In this document: positions 33,849 through 47,900 of the stretch, piece by piece | Position numbering within the stretch: the stretch's first letter is position 1 | Layout of the letters: each line of letters starts with the position of its first letter | Origin: Mesostigma viride | Taxonomy: Eukaryota > Streptophyta > Mesostigmatophyceae > Mesostigmatales > Mesostigmataceae | NCBI GenBank assembly: GCA_009746045.1 | Contig: RPFO01000050.1 | Coordinates: forward strand, 3,389,216-3,453,215 | Length of the DNA: 64,000 nt | Direction: 5' to 3' | Made by a program: the position numbers and the translations under genes | Notes under the pieces: model-generated | Databases searched by the model: none | Told to the model about the DNA's origin: nothing | What the model saw: only the letters and a program-made list of their open reading frames with translations

Positions 33849-35935
33849 AATTAATTAGGAACATAACTCCGTTGGGAGTATATGTAGCACATATCCCAGA
33901 GAAGGGGCATATATGGCTTTTCATACATTCTAAGCTACTTCCTGCAAGGGTGGGAATGTAAACGACACTTGCTCTATGTGCACCAAGGGCACCTGCACCA
34001 CCCAGAGTCTCAAGCTCAACCCAACGTACTAAGGGGAGCCTGTCATGGGGGGGGAAGATCATCATGGCTATACAAGAGCTAGGGCATGGCTTCACATCAG
34101 AGAGTGACTCTCTGTATAGGCAGGCCGGGCTGAGCTAATTCTTAATGCATCATCCATGGGGGTCCCATTAGAGGCGGGGCGTGGCTAAATTCTGAAACGC
34201 ATCATCCATGGCCATTATGGGCGCACATGCGCTGCGGGCCGCGTGGTAGGCTAAGCCTTAAGTACTAATCTACATTGCTATATTCCCTATAGACTGGGGT
34301 GGCAGGGGGTGACTGCCAGGGTTTGTGGTCGACGTGGATGACGCCCCCCCGCCAGTATACCGGTTTCCGGCCCCCTGCGCTTAGTGCCGGAGCTGGAGGT
34401 AGGTCGGCCATAGCTCGCGTCGCCGTTGTTGCTGGGCCAGGGTCAGGTCGTCGTCCAGCGTGAAGTGAGTCCTCGAGAGGTTCTTGCGGTTTTTAAGAAA
34501 CAACAGCTTGTCCGCCATGTACTTAAAGGTAAGGAGCAGGGGGGCCGGGCCAGCCTTACGGCCCCGAGCGCGGGGAAGGCGGGCAGCCGACATCCGCAGC
34601 TCACCAGTGATGTGCATGGGGGCAAGAATGTCGCGCTTAAATGCCGTGAGAAGACTCGTTGAGGTCTCATCTGCCGGCTGGTCGAAGTGCTTGACGATGA
34701 CATTGTGGCTACGCTGGGTGCAGTCGGCCTCCTCGCGCCGGAGGTCGAGGGCTTGTTGCTTGAACTGTGCCGCGAAGGTGGAGGTGGTGGTGGTGGAGTG
34801 GTGCTTGAGCAGGTCCGCCCAGGTCTGGGTGGGAGGAGCATCGCTGGCCGGGCCAGCAGATGCCGGCTGGGCAGCGATGTCCTTCACCGCCTGGGTGGTG
34901 ATGCCTGCGTTGTTTTGCAAGCATTCGATGGCGATGGCGTGGTCGTGGAGGCGCTGGTCGATGTCGTGTCCAGAGGCTGGAGCTGGGTTTTGATGTCGGC
35001 GGTGGAGGTGGAGGCGGCAGTGGAGGTGGAGGCGAGGAGCTAGGGTGGAGGTGGAGGTGACGGTGGTGGAAATGTGAGGGAGTTCAGCAGCCAACGTGCC
35101 TCGATCCCATTGCGGCAACATCTGCGGCAAGGGGGGTCACGTGCTGCTGGATGGCCTCCGTAAGGATGGAGCGGAGTGTAGATGCGGAAATGGATGGAGC
35201 TAGCTTGAAGATTGTCTGGTTGAAGATTGTCAAGGCTCATACGCCAGCCCCTGTGGGCAAGCCACCTCCCCCCAAGAGGAGGCGGTGTTTTGATGAGTAT
35301 TGTAGTTAGGATTTTCTAGACTAGATAGCTTAGAGTTAGGTTTTAAACTAGTTCGATTGCGCGGCTTCCTCCACTCCACCCATCCATCAAGGAATATGTG
35401 CTACATGATCTCCCAACGGAGGCATGTTATAATTTATTTAATTTTAATGGATGGAGCCCAGATCTCGCCGTCAGACTTCGTGAGGAGGGAGCAGAGAATC
35501 AGGTGCTGAAGGTCAGGCCGGTAGTAGTGGAGGCCCTTCAGCAGCAGATCTCGGCTTTCAAGCCTGCGGCCATCTGGCTCGAGAAGACGGCTGATGCTGG
35601 GAAGGTTGAGGCACAGCTCAAGGAGCAGTGAGGCGTAAACCCCGTAGAAAATGCACTCCAGAGCAGTGCACGGGGCATGCAATGTTGTACCAGTCGTAAT
35701 CGTCGACATTGAAGGTTTTGAGGTTGAAACGCGGTTCGCGGACCGCGGATGGGCGACTGCGTTTGGTTTCGGGCGATGCCGATCGATGGCGAGGCCGCGG
35801 GAGCAGCCGAGTGAACCACTAGTTAACGCTTGGCTAGCTAGCTAGGTCACCGCTGCCTGAGAGGCCGGGAGGCGGAACTGCAGCTGGGGCTCCAGGTGTA
35901 TTTGCTTGGCTCATTGCAGCCTCCAAACTGCCCCC
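33849..35935 (-). mobile_element. LINE family C copy with ORF1, interrupted by family B
   Basis: 3' tail and UTR at 33849-34380; the ORF1p-like frame runs from about 35,130 down to 34,381: coiled-coil-like region, WADLLKHHSTTTTSTF, RSHNVIVKHFDQPADETSTS, LLTFKYMADKLLFLK, LTLAQQQRRRELWPTYLQL. The N-terminal part continues beyond an inserted family B element at 35446-35935 (KSDGEIWAPSI; SQANTPGAPAAVPPPGLSGS). No reverse transcriptase lies between ORF1 and the tail. Confidence 0.8.
35201..35445 (+). mobile_element. LINE family B 3' end nested in family C
   Basis: 245 bp: C-terminal KPPPPKRRRCF-type residues, stop, UTR, hairpin ATCTCCCAACGGAGGC and AATTT tail. Flanked by a perfect 12-bp duplication AATGGATGGAGC (35189-35200 and 35446-35457), which sits within the ORF1 of the surrounding element. 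Confidence 0.85.
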
Positions 35936-36018
35936 CATGTCCTCGACTAGCTGTTCTTTGAAGGTGCGGGCCTTGCGCGGCAGCGAGCATTGCTGGCCTG
36001 CGCTGGTTGTCTCCTTGA
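35928..36018. mobile_element. Fragments: family A (minus) and R end (plus)
   Basis: 35928-35978 matches family A coding sequence in minus orientation (CCATGTCCTCGACTAGCTGT). 35985-36018 reads GCTGGCCTGCGCTGGTTGTC then TCCTTG, an R-family end in plus orientation, head to head with the next R copy across about 10 bp. Confidence 0.65.
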
Positions 36019-36028
36019 CATATATGAT

Positions 36029-36631
36029 CAAGGAGACAACCAGCGCAGGCCATAAATCGGGAGAATCCGGAGCATGGTAGCTCGAGCCTGCCGTTATCGT
36101 GTTCGCGTGTTCGAGTCGTTCAGGATGATGAATATGAATGGTGATGGAAATGTGTAGCCTTGTGCATTGAAATTATGGATGGCTTACGTGTAGAGCGATC
36201 GACTTGATGACCTAGACGGTGGGGCCGGAAACAACTTGCTTGATCAGGGAGTGTCAAGGAGACAACCAGCGCAGGCCAGACATCGGGAGAATCCGGACCA
36301 TGGTAGTTCGAGCCTGCCGTTATCTTGTCCGCGTGTTCGAGTCGTTCAGGATGATGAATATGAATGGTGATGGAAATGTGTAGCCTTGTGCATTGAAATC
36401 AGGGCGTGTGTTTCGAGCCTAAGTGGCCGGGAGTGTCTAGTGCATGGTGTGCACCATGGCTGCGATCGCTCTCCCACCATTTACGAGGAAATACCCGCAA
36501 ATGGAAAACCACTGAAAAGGTCTAGCTAGTCAGTCATTACGTTAGCCATGATTCCAAACGTCCAAGAACTGCACACGGTGCAAAGGCAAAAATCCGGAGG
36601 ACAGCACTTCCAAATGTGCAGCGGGAACCAA
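36029..36631 (-). mobile_element. R-family copy (~450 bp) split by a nested R copy
   Basis: The left end CAAGGAGACAACCAGCGCAG and right end GGGAACCAA match the 455-bp copy. A second R copy of 143 bp (36255-36397) is inserted inside, flanked by ATCAGGGAGTGT / ATCAGGGCGTGT (one mismatch). Self-insertion shows that the family was active over a period. Confidence 0.78.
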
Positions 36632-37022
36632 AAGCCCGCGTATGCCAGAAAACATCGTGTTGCTGCAGCGACGCGACGATGTGGATAACGAATCCAGTGC
36701 CAAGCTCAGTACGGCCGCAAAAGAGATCTGGCATCACAGGGTTCAGATGCCACATATGATCACTGCACAATCGTGCACATCATGCATGTATGTGCAATTA
36801 ATTAATGTATGTGCTACTGATGCACCAATATAAAAATGTGAAGCCTTCTGCATGACTTGAAAACTCGATAATTGGCTTGAATCAGTTGTACCAATTGAGT
36901 ACCCAATGCATTACATTCGCTTACAGCTTGATAAGAAGCCCATTTTGATTACAAAATTAATTACAAAGTGGCCAACTATGCCTCCCACTGTCTACGTCGA
37001 GGCATTATCACCGCACAACGGC
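36632..37022. other. Intergenic, RPS27A 3' flank
   Basis: No genes or arrays. AT-rich from 36780; TGTAAT-like elements on the minus strand near 36940-36960 could be part of the RPS27A 3' UTR/poly(A) region. Confidence 0.4.
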
Positions 37023-38099
<1,077 letters not shown>

Positions 38100-38941
38100 G
38101 GCTGCACGCCACGGGTTCGCTTAGGAACGTGTCCCTCCTCGCGAACGTGTGTGCCGACCCTAGCTCCTACAGTCGGGGAAGAGGACGTCGGTATCGCTGC
38201 AATGCAATTTTATGGCGGCGTTGCCGGCGTGCTGGCCGGCATGCGGCATGCGCCATGTGCGGGATGACCTCGATCGCCGTCATGTGCGCCTCCGCGCCAT
38301 TGCCACTCTGATTGGGAGCCTGGACGTCATTTCTAGGGAGATCTTTCAGGCTACCAAGTTTCCAAGAGGAAGGTTCCCCGCCTGCACACAAAGCCAACGG
38401 GCTTCAGACTGGTCACAACTACGTACATCGTACCCAGAGGTTCCTGAGATGAGAAACGTGGATCCTTGGACGGACTAACTTGGATGTGGAACCCATCAGG
38501 CACCCAGGAGGTAACTTCCAATCCCGGTGGACTGCACCCTGCTGCACAGTTCTTGCAGCAGCCGGTAACGAAGTGTACACTGTGTGCTGTACTGTAGAAG
38601 ACGCGCGGGTGTGTACAGTCATTGACAGGCAAAAGAGCCAGCCATGGTGACTGGCACATGTTGTAAGTTATCCATGCTGCTGTGAGATACATCTTTCGGT
38701 TCTGCTTGCTTCACGGTTCACATATTCTTTCGATACTCGGCGACTGTGTGTGGTTATGCTCTTTAATCGCACGTAGCAAGTGAGCAAATAAGGAATGTGC
38801 ACCCTGCACTTTTCTACAGGCTTGCTATCATCCGTTGGCACGGGAAATGCCAATATTGTTGAGATTCTGCGACCTTTTCCGCCCGCCAGTTAGCCATTCA
38901 ACTTGAAAGACTTATCGCGCAAAGCGGCACCCTGGGAGGTT
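38100..38941. promoter_or_regulatory. Divergent intergenic region between RPS27A and the RBM26-like gene
   Basis: 842 bp without a supported exon. It presumably carries both promoters and the 5' UTRs. The RBM26 frame is open upstream of its first ATG (from 38903), so a short 5' exon or a non-AUG extension cannot be excluded. Confidence 0.5.
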
Positions 38942-41900
38942 ATGCAGGCCAATCTGGACGACTTCCTCATTTCGGCACTGCAACCCATTACCGATGCAGA
39001 CCCAAAGGTTCTTGCCAAGTATGTCGTAGCCCTCCTTCGCAACAACAAGTCCAAGGATGACCTTCGCCGTCTGTGTCTCGAGCAGCTGGAAGACTTCCTA
39101 GGAGACAAGACTGAAGGCTTCGTCGACAAGTTGTTCGTGGCGCTGCGCGACGATGGCGCGCTGGGATACAGCGTCGACAGAAGCAGCGTAGGCGATGCAG
39201 TCCCCGCGTCCGATGACGAGTATGTCCCGGGTCCAGTCCGGACAGCAGCGATACCAGATGATCCGCCCGTGGAGCACGTGACCTCACACCAGGAAGTTGT
39301 CGTCAAGAGCAGGCTCCAGAACAACTACAGCGACGACGACGAGGACGGGAGCGACGACGATGTCGACCACAAGCACCGGCGCCGCCGGGGGCGGTCCGAG
39401 GAGGCCGTGCAGGGCGACGCAGGGCGCGATGCCACCGCTGTGGATGCTACATCTCGGCCCGGGGACCGTGGGGACGTTCGACAGCGGCCCGGGTCCCAGC
39501 GGGGCTCCGAACTTCCTCGCCGGGGAGACGGGCGCGGTTTAGACGCTGGCCGTGGTGGTTTTCCTCGGAGGGATGCCGGCCCTGGAGGCCCTCCTGGCCC
39601 CCCTCCACGTGGCGGCGCCGATTTTCCAAGGGGGGGGGCACGTGGCGGTGCTCCCATGCGCGGCGGTTTCCGCCCCTCTGGGAGCGACACCTTCGGCGGC
39701 AGGCCAGGGGGAGGGCGGGGCGGGTTCTGGGATGGTGCGGGCAGTGGGAGCGGCGGTGGCGGCGGCGGCGGGCGGGGTTGGGGGCGGGCGCGAGAGGTTC
39801 CTGGGGGGAGCTTGCTGGGGCCTGACGGTAGCTTTACGGCAGGTCGCGAGAATGGCCGTGGAGGGTTCGGGGGGGGTTTAATAGTGGCCCCCGCCCGTGG
39901 CGTCCCGGTGGCATGGATGGGTTCGGAGGGGAGACAGGGCTCATGCCGGGGATGGGGCCCATGCCACCCCACGCGCTCCCGCTGCCACCCCCACCCCCGA
40001 TGGGCCATGGGGGTGTCCCGGCCCACCTGGGGGGGGCGGGCGGTGTCCCTGGGATGGGCATGTCGGCCGCCGCGGCGGTGGTGGGGCCTGGGGCGAGAGT
40101 GATCACCTCATCGCAGGGCAGCCGGCCGGGCGTTGCGCGGTGTCCGGACTTCGAGAGCGGGGTCTGCTTCCGAGGCAACATGTGCCCGTTTGACCACGGG
40201 GACCAGCGCATTGTGGTGGACGACGTGCAGGTGGGTACTCGTTTAATGTATTTGGTGGTGGGATGGCGTGCAGGTGGGTGGGGTGACCAGCTGTACCTGT
40301 TATCTGCCCCCCCCCCCCCCTTCCTTGGTATTCTGTTGGTTGTGGGGGGACGACCTGCAGGTCGGTGGTTGATTGATGGCATGGCATGGATGGTAGCTGT
40401 CACTGGTCATGTTGTTGTTGGTTGGATGATGTGCAGGTGGGTGCTCGTTGAATGTTGAAGGTGGGTGGAGACAAGCAGGTGGGTGGTACGCTAACTACGC
40501 CCCTCAATTGTTGCGCCGTTGGTGGTTGGATGACGTGCAGGTGGGTGGGTGGGTGGGTGGGTGGGTGGGTGGGTGGGTGGGTGGGTGGGTGGGTGGGTGG
40601 GTGGGTGGGTGGGTGGGTGGGTGGGTGGGTGGGTGGGTGGGTGGGTGGGTGGGTGGGTGGGTGGGTGGGTGGGTGGGTGGGTGGGTGGGTGGGTGGGTGG
40701 GTGGGTGGGTGGGTGGGTGAGTGGGTGGGTGGGTGGGTGGGTGGGTGGACCAGCTTACCTGTTATCTGCCCCCCCTCTCCCTCCTCCATTCATAAAATTC
40801 CTCCCCCCTCTTACCCCTTGACATCTCTTAGCCCTTGACACCGCTCCCCCCTCCATAACATCAACTGAGCCCCCCCCCAGCCCCCTCCGATGTCCTCTTA
40901 CCCTCCCACATCCACTTGCCCACCCACCCCTCCCCCTCGATCACTGCCACCATGTTCCTCGTCCACATCACTCTTACCTCCCCCATAGATCCCCCGCTGT
41001 CCATGCATCACAAGTTGTAGCCAGTACCGCGTCCATTCATACCCTTCCTATATTATTGTCCACTCATACCCTTCCTATATATTTTGTAGCCGGTACAGCG
41101 TCCATTCATACCCTTCCTATAATATTGTCCATTCATACCCTTCCTATATATTTTGTAGCCGGTACCGCGTCCATTCATACCCTTCCTATGTATTTTGTAA
41201 CCAGTACCGCGTCCATTCAAACCGTTCCTATATTATTGTCCATTCATACCCTTCCTATTTATTTTGTAACCGGTACCGCGTCCATTCATACCCTTCCTAT
41301 GTATTTTGTAACCAATACCGCGTCCATTTATAGCCTTCCTCCCTTCTCCACCCTTTCCCTCGCATCAGTTACCGCAGCCCCTTGGCAGCTCGTTGTCCTC
41401 CACACGGTCATGTGACGCATCTGACGTAGTCACGTGCCTTTCAATCCTCCGCGTTAATGCTCCCGCCCCCGCTTTCCCTCCTCCTTCACGACCCCCCCCC
41501 CCTTCAGGCCCTCAACCGGCTACGCGAGATCGCAGCGCGCGCCCAAACCATTGAGCCGCCCCCGTTGATGCCTCCACTTGCCCCACCGACCGACACCTAC
41601 GACCCTGACAGCTATAACCCAGAGGTGCCGCTGTGGAGGAGGGGGGGGGCGCACCCGGTGGGGGCCGGGGCCACCCTGCCCCGAGATCCCCATGGGTACC
41701 CTGACCACCTGGGCGCGCCGCGCGGCGCCGCCCGCGCAAACCAGGAGGGTGGGGGGGGCGCATTCGGTGGTGCTGGTGGGGGAGGGGGAGGAGGGTATGG
41801 GGGGGCTGGGCCGGAGGGTGTTCCCAGCAGGGTCGTGGAGGCACTGGGGGAAGGGTCAAGGATCCTCACGGGCAAGGGGGGTCTGTTCACAAAGGGGTAC

Positions 41901-44900
41901 TTGCAGGGGGGGGGCAGGGGCGCGGTGGAGGAGAAGAACGCGGCCCTGAGAGGCAAGGGGACGGCGGCGGGGGGACCATCTCCTCATTCGGGACTGGCGT
42001 CTGCACCGGCTGCTGCGGCGACTCAAGTGCATGCGGTTGCGGGTCCCGGGCACCGCGGCATGGGTGGTGCCACGGGTGGGGCATATGGTGGCGTCCCCGG
42101 CGAGCCGGGGGCCCGGCCGGTGGCTATTCCGATCACAGCGCCGGGAGCTGGCCCGGCCAGGGTGGGCCAGGGGGAGGTCATGGGGGGTGCGGAAATGGAC
42201 ACGGACGCCGATGCCTGGAATGAGCCGTTGAGGGAGATGGGGGGCCGGTCGGGCATGGGGATGGGCGGAGGGGTGGGGGGTGTGGCGCAGGGGGGGGTTG
42301 GGCGGGGGAGGTTCCCTCCAGGGGCCATGGGAAGGGGGGCCAAAGCACCAGGATTTGCTCCCCCGGGAGCTGCCCCGGCGGCAGCAAGTGCTGCTGGTGG
42401 CGGCATTCCCGGGAGTGGAGGTGTTGTTGCCAGCCCTGGGGTTGGGGTTGGCCCTGGGGGTGGGGCGGGTCCCGTGGGTGTTGGAAGAGCGCGGCGTGTT
42501 GTGGCGGGGGGTGGCAGCGGGGTTGGCGGTGGCGCGGTGTCCACGCTGTACGTTCACGGAATCCCGCCGGAGCTCCGGCGCCAGGACCTGCTGTACAACC
42601 ACTTCAAGCAGTTTGGGCTGGTGCTCGGTGTGCGGGTGAGTTTCATGCAGGACCTGCTGTACAACCACTTCAAGCAGTTTGGGCTGGTGCTCGGTGTGCG
42701 GGTGAGTTTCATGCAGGACCTGCTGTACAACCACTTCAAGCAGTTTGGGCTGGTGCTCGGTGTGCGGGTGAGTTTTATGCATGAATAGATCTATCTATGG
42801 AGACTTGTTTATGTAGCACTAGTAGTGCAGTTCTATTGTGGGATGGGTGGGCGTGCACATGAGTGGTGGGATGGGTGGGTAGGTGAGGAGGATGGGTGGG
42901 TGGGGTGGGTGGGTGGGGTGGGTGGGTGGGGTGGGTGGGTGGGGTGGGTGGGTGGGGTGGGGTTCGGGAGGGGGGGGGGGCGAGTGGCAGTGGGCAGGCG
43001 GGTGACGAGGGGGCAGATTTGCTCTCATCAGCCTTGTGGGAGGGGGTGGAAAGGACGGGTGGCAGGCTTTGCCTTGCACATGGGGAAGGCGGCTTTGCCT
43101 AGAAATGGGGGAGGGAATCCCCTTGTCTGGCGACGACCGGAGTTGGTGTTTGTGTACACTTGTCCACTAGCTTGCAAATGTGCCACATCCATTTCGTGCC
43201 ACAAGCACCAGGGGCTTCAGGCATGCCGATGCCTGCACACTGCAACCATGACAAGGATGTTGCCCAAAGTGGCCAGGATTGCCCCTCTAATACTGCCATG
43301 GCATATAAGGAGGCCCAAATCAACCAAGGCCGAAAATATCCATAATATAATCCTATTTCAATATCCATCATAGGATGTTGAAGTAGGATTCTAGTGCTTA
43401 TTCGTGCCACGGCATGAAGGAGGCCTCCAAGGCCAAGACCCACCCAAGGGCATACCCAAGGGCCAAAATATCCGTAATCGATTATTTCCTGACATCCGTG
43501 CTCCTGCGCGCGCAGTAGAGTCCGCTGTCCAGTTGCATGCGCTTCTCCTTTGGGGCTAGTGGTGAATAGAATGGTGTCAGTGCGCGTTTGTTGATGCGGT
43601 GCGCACTCATTCCATGTTATTTGTGGAATAAATAAATGTCATCATGTCCTTATAATTCTGCTGCGAGCACACACGGAGCTGCCCATGCCCCATCTCCATG
43701 TCCCGTAACTGCGCGTGCTTCTCATTATGCCTCATCACGACCCATCATGGCCCATCGTGGCCCACCTTGGCCCATCGTGGCCCATCGTGGCCCATCGTGG
43801 CCCATCGTGGCCCATCGTGGCCCATCGTGGCCCATCGTGGCCCATCGTGGCCCATCGTGGCCCATCGTGGCCCATCGTGGCCCATCGTGGCCCATCGTGG
43901 CCCATCGTGGCCCATCGTGGCCCATCGTGGCCTATCGTTGCCCACCTTGGCCCACCTCGGATCACCACGGCTTGCCATGTGTTGTCATTGTTCTTGTCGT
44001 GGATAAGCTTTCTGGTACGTGATTGTAAAGAATGCTTCCGGGTACATGATTGTAAAGAATGCTTCCGGGTACATGATTGTAAAGAATGCTTCCTGGAACA
44101 TGATTGTAGAGAATGCTGGCGCCATGGACTATCATGGGCTTCTCGCAGCGGGTGATCTCTTTCTTACTTGTGACACATCTGCCGGCATGTTCTTTTTTTG
44201 TTTTGTTTCCCACGGCTGGCGTGTCATTGTTTGACAGCTGGCATCTGGCCCCGATGCCACCGGCTCTGACAAGGCGTTTGTCATGATGTCCACGCGGCAG
44301 GAGGTGGGTGTGTTCGGGAAGAGCTGAGTTAGGCAGCAGGACGTGAGCACGTTGCGCTGGTGCTATGACCCGGTGGCTCTGCCGTTGCCCTGTTGCTGCG
44401 AACCTGTTGTTATTGCCTTGTTTTGTACCCTGCAGCTCGCAATAAGACTGGAAGGTGTCGGGGGTCTGCTTGGGGGTGGTCCTGTCGCAAACTTGTGAAG
44501 TTTAGTGGCCCTGTGCACGCTCGTTTCGTCCTGGCCCTGTGCACGTTGGCTACATCCTGTCCCTAGCGGCTTTCAGCGTGATCATGTCCCTCCACAATTG
44601 CGGCATCTCGTCATAATTGTAGCATTTTGTGTCATGATTGTAGCATTTCTTCCTAGCTTTCGTGTCATGATTGCAGTATTTCTTCCTGGCTTTTGTGTCA
44701 CGATTGCAGCATTTCTTCCGGGCCTTGGTGTCATGATTGCAGCATTTCTTCCTAGCTTTCGTGTCACGATTGCGGCATTTCTTCCCAGCTTTCATGTCTC
44801 TTTCTGGCAATTATTTCTCTTTATATTGCCAGGCAACTCGTTATGCTTGCACATCCGGTGCTGCTGCTGCCTTGCACCACTTGCAGGTTCGACACCATGG

Positions 44901-47900
44901 GTAGAGTAGCATAGGAAATTTTCTCCCCGTGATGTTTGCAAGTCTAAGGACTCTACCATCATGACCCGGGCCGTGAGCTCCGTGTGTGGCCGGTGCCTCA
45001 CCATTAATAATCTTTCTTTGCAACATTTTCTTCTGCGCTCTTCGTCGTCTTCTTTGCAGCTGTTTCCTGTGGCTGTCGGCCGCCACTAGTATACATCTAC
45101 ATAATATTGTATTGCAGCTGTTTCCTGTGGCTGTCGGCCGCCACTATTATACATCTACATAATATAGTATTGCAGCTGTTTCCTGTGGCTGTCGGCCGCC
45201 ACTATTATACATCTACATAATATAGTATTGCAGCTGTTTCCTGTGGCTGTCGGCTGCCACTATTATACATCTACATAATATAGTATTGCAGCTGTTTCCT
45301 GTGGCTGTCGGCTGCCACTATTATACATCTACATAATATTGTATTGCAGCTGTTTCATGTGGCTGTCGGCCGCCACTATTATACATTTACATAATATAGT
45401 ATTGCAGCTGTTTCCTGTGGCTGTCGGCTGCCACTATTATACATCTACATAATATTGTATTGCAGCTGTTTCCTGTGGCTGTCGGCCGCCACTATTATAC
45501 ATCTACATAATATAGTATTGCAGCTGTTTCCTGTGGCTGTCGGCCGCCACTATTATACATCTACATAATATAGTATTGCAGCTGTTTCCTGTGGCTGTCG
45601 GCCGCCACTATTATACATCTACATAATATAGTATTGCAGCTGTTTCCTGTGGCTCTCGGCCGCCACTATTATATATCTACATAATATAGTATTGCAGCTG
45701 TTGCCTAAAGCACGCCTAGTTGTAAATATTCTTCGCGCCTAGTTGTTAACTTTCTTCACGGTTGCTGTGCTGTCATATGCCCCACGGCCCACACGCTCCC
45801 CCACATATCCCCCCCGACCAAATGTCCACCCCCCCCAATGCTCCATCCCCTCCCCCCCTGCTCCCCCCCCCCCCTGCCTCCATCCCCCGCCCATACTCCA
45901 TCGCCCCCCATGCTCCCCCCCCCCCCCATGCTCCATCCCCCCCCATGCTCTCCATCCCCCGGCTCATCCTTCCCTCAGGCGGAAACGGCGCGCAGCTCCC
46001 CGGTGTCTATTCTGGGCAACCGCTTCATCCAGACCAACTGGGCGCACCAGGTGAGGGGGATGTGTGTGTGTGTGCGTGTATGTGTTCATGTATGTGTGTG
46101 TAGGCAACCGCTTCATCCAGACCAGCCGGGCGCACCAGGTGAGGAGGCACCAGGCAATCAGGTTGGATGCATGGACCAAGGGCGCACCAGGGGGGGGGTT
46201 TCTATCTAACTCGTTCTCACATCCTACCAATCGCTTATCGCCCGGGTCCTGCTCCATTTGGCATCCCTCGCAGGATCTGTTTGACCTGGAGTGCCATTTA
46301 ACTCGTTCTTATATCCTACCAACTGCCTATTGCTCCGGTCCCACTGCGCTGGGCATTCCTTGCAGGACGTATTTGACCCGGAGCGGGCGGCACAGCTGAT
46401 CGAGTTGCACGCTCAAAAGAAGAAGGACGAGGCGGGAGCAGGGGCAGGAGCCGGGGGAGTCGGAACGCTGTCCACGCCGCATGCTGCAACTCATGCCCCT
46501 GACGGTTCCTCTGTCCTTGCCCCGAAAGTCGGCACGCCCATGGATACGGGCACCCATGCAGGGATTGCGGCGCGGGCCAAGGTGGAGGCGGCCGCGCACG
46601 GAAAGCCGGTGGGGGTGGCGGCAACCGGGGCGGTTGGGGCGTCCCCGGCGGCGGACAAGAAGCGCAAGATGAGCGAGCTACTGCAGATTCAGAAGCAGAA
46701 GGAGGTGGGTGGGGGTTGTGCGTGGGTATCTTGTTTTCCCTTGAAAATTTTTCCCCTTTTTTCTTGCCCTGAAGATGATGTAGGAATGTGCAGCAGGAGC
46801 AATCGCAGGGACAGGAGCAGGAGGATGTGGTTTATTCGGCCACTGAGAGCCATGCACTGTGCAAAAATGAGCCGGTAGAGGGATGGTGTCCCCAAATACG
46901 TTGGACGTTTTACGCTTTTGGGGGTGCCTACGCTTTGCTGCCTCGAGACTGAACTGAACTGTGATGCATGGACCCTTGCTGAAGTTCATCCTATCCTTTC
47001 ATCTGAATATGTGTTTGCATGCGTGCATGCGTGCATGTGTGCGTGTTTGTGCGTGTGCTCCTTCGCATCCCTTCCCTTCACCTCCACCTCCCTTGCCTTC
47101 ACCTCCTTCACCTCCCTTCCCTCATCTCCTTCACCTCCCTTGGACCCTTCACCTCCTTCACCTCCCTTCCCTTCACCTCCTTCACCTCCTTCACCTCCTT
47201 CACCTCCTTCACCTCCTTCACCTCCTTCACCTCCTTCACCTCCTTCACCTCCTTCACCTCCTTCACCTCCTTCACCTCCTTCACCTCCTTCACCTCCTTC
47301 ACCTCCTTCACCTCCTGCACCTCCTTCACCTCCTTCACCTCCTGCTCTTGCCGCCCCATCTCGTTGCGCCCCGCAGGAGCTGCTGCTGCAGCAAATCGAG
47401 CAGCAGCGGAGCCTGCTGGAGAAGCTGCAGAAGGCCAAGGTGGGCGCTGGTTGGGGAAGGAATGCGCAGGTGACGGTAATAGCAACAACAATAATGCTAT
47501 GTAGTAGTATATTAGATAACAAATCTCAAGCTGCAGAAGGTCAAGGTAGGCGCTGGGTACCAGCGGCGGTCTGAGATCAGAGTTGGGAACAGTAATAATC
47601 AAGTAACGTGCGTCGTAACTTCCATGTAAAAACTTGTGACGGCGGAATAATATTAGTTGTGTCATTAAGAATAGCGGCAGAAGGCCAAGGTAGGTGCTGG
47701 TCGGGGCATAAGTGGGTAGGTAGTAGTTTTAACAACAGCGATCGCAGGAGTACTATTCAAACTATCAAAGGTGTGGGAGACCAAGGAAGGTAGGCACTGG
47801 GAATCACTTGGTGGCTGGATTAGCGATGACAATACTACCGGTACAGTCATTCACGCCTTAAGTTGGGTTGGCTTATGTTGTGTTCACGCCTTAAGTTGGG

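Noticed and set aside
43698-44022. WPIVAHRGPS-type repeat proteins
   Set aside because: Translation of a 10-bp intronic satellite.
45054-45705. CRISPR-like regular repeats
   Set aside because: Units are contiguous without unique spacers, within an intron of a eukaryotic gene.
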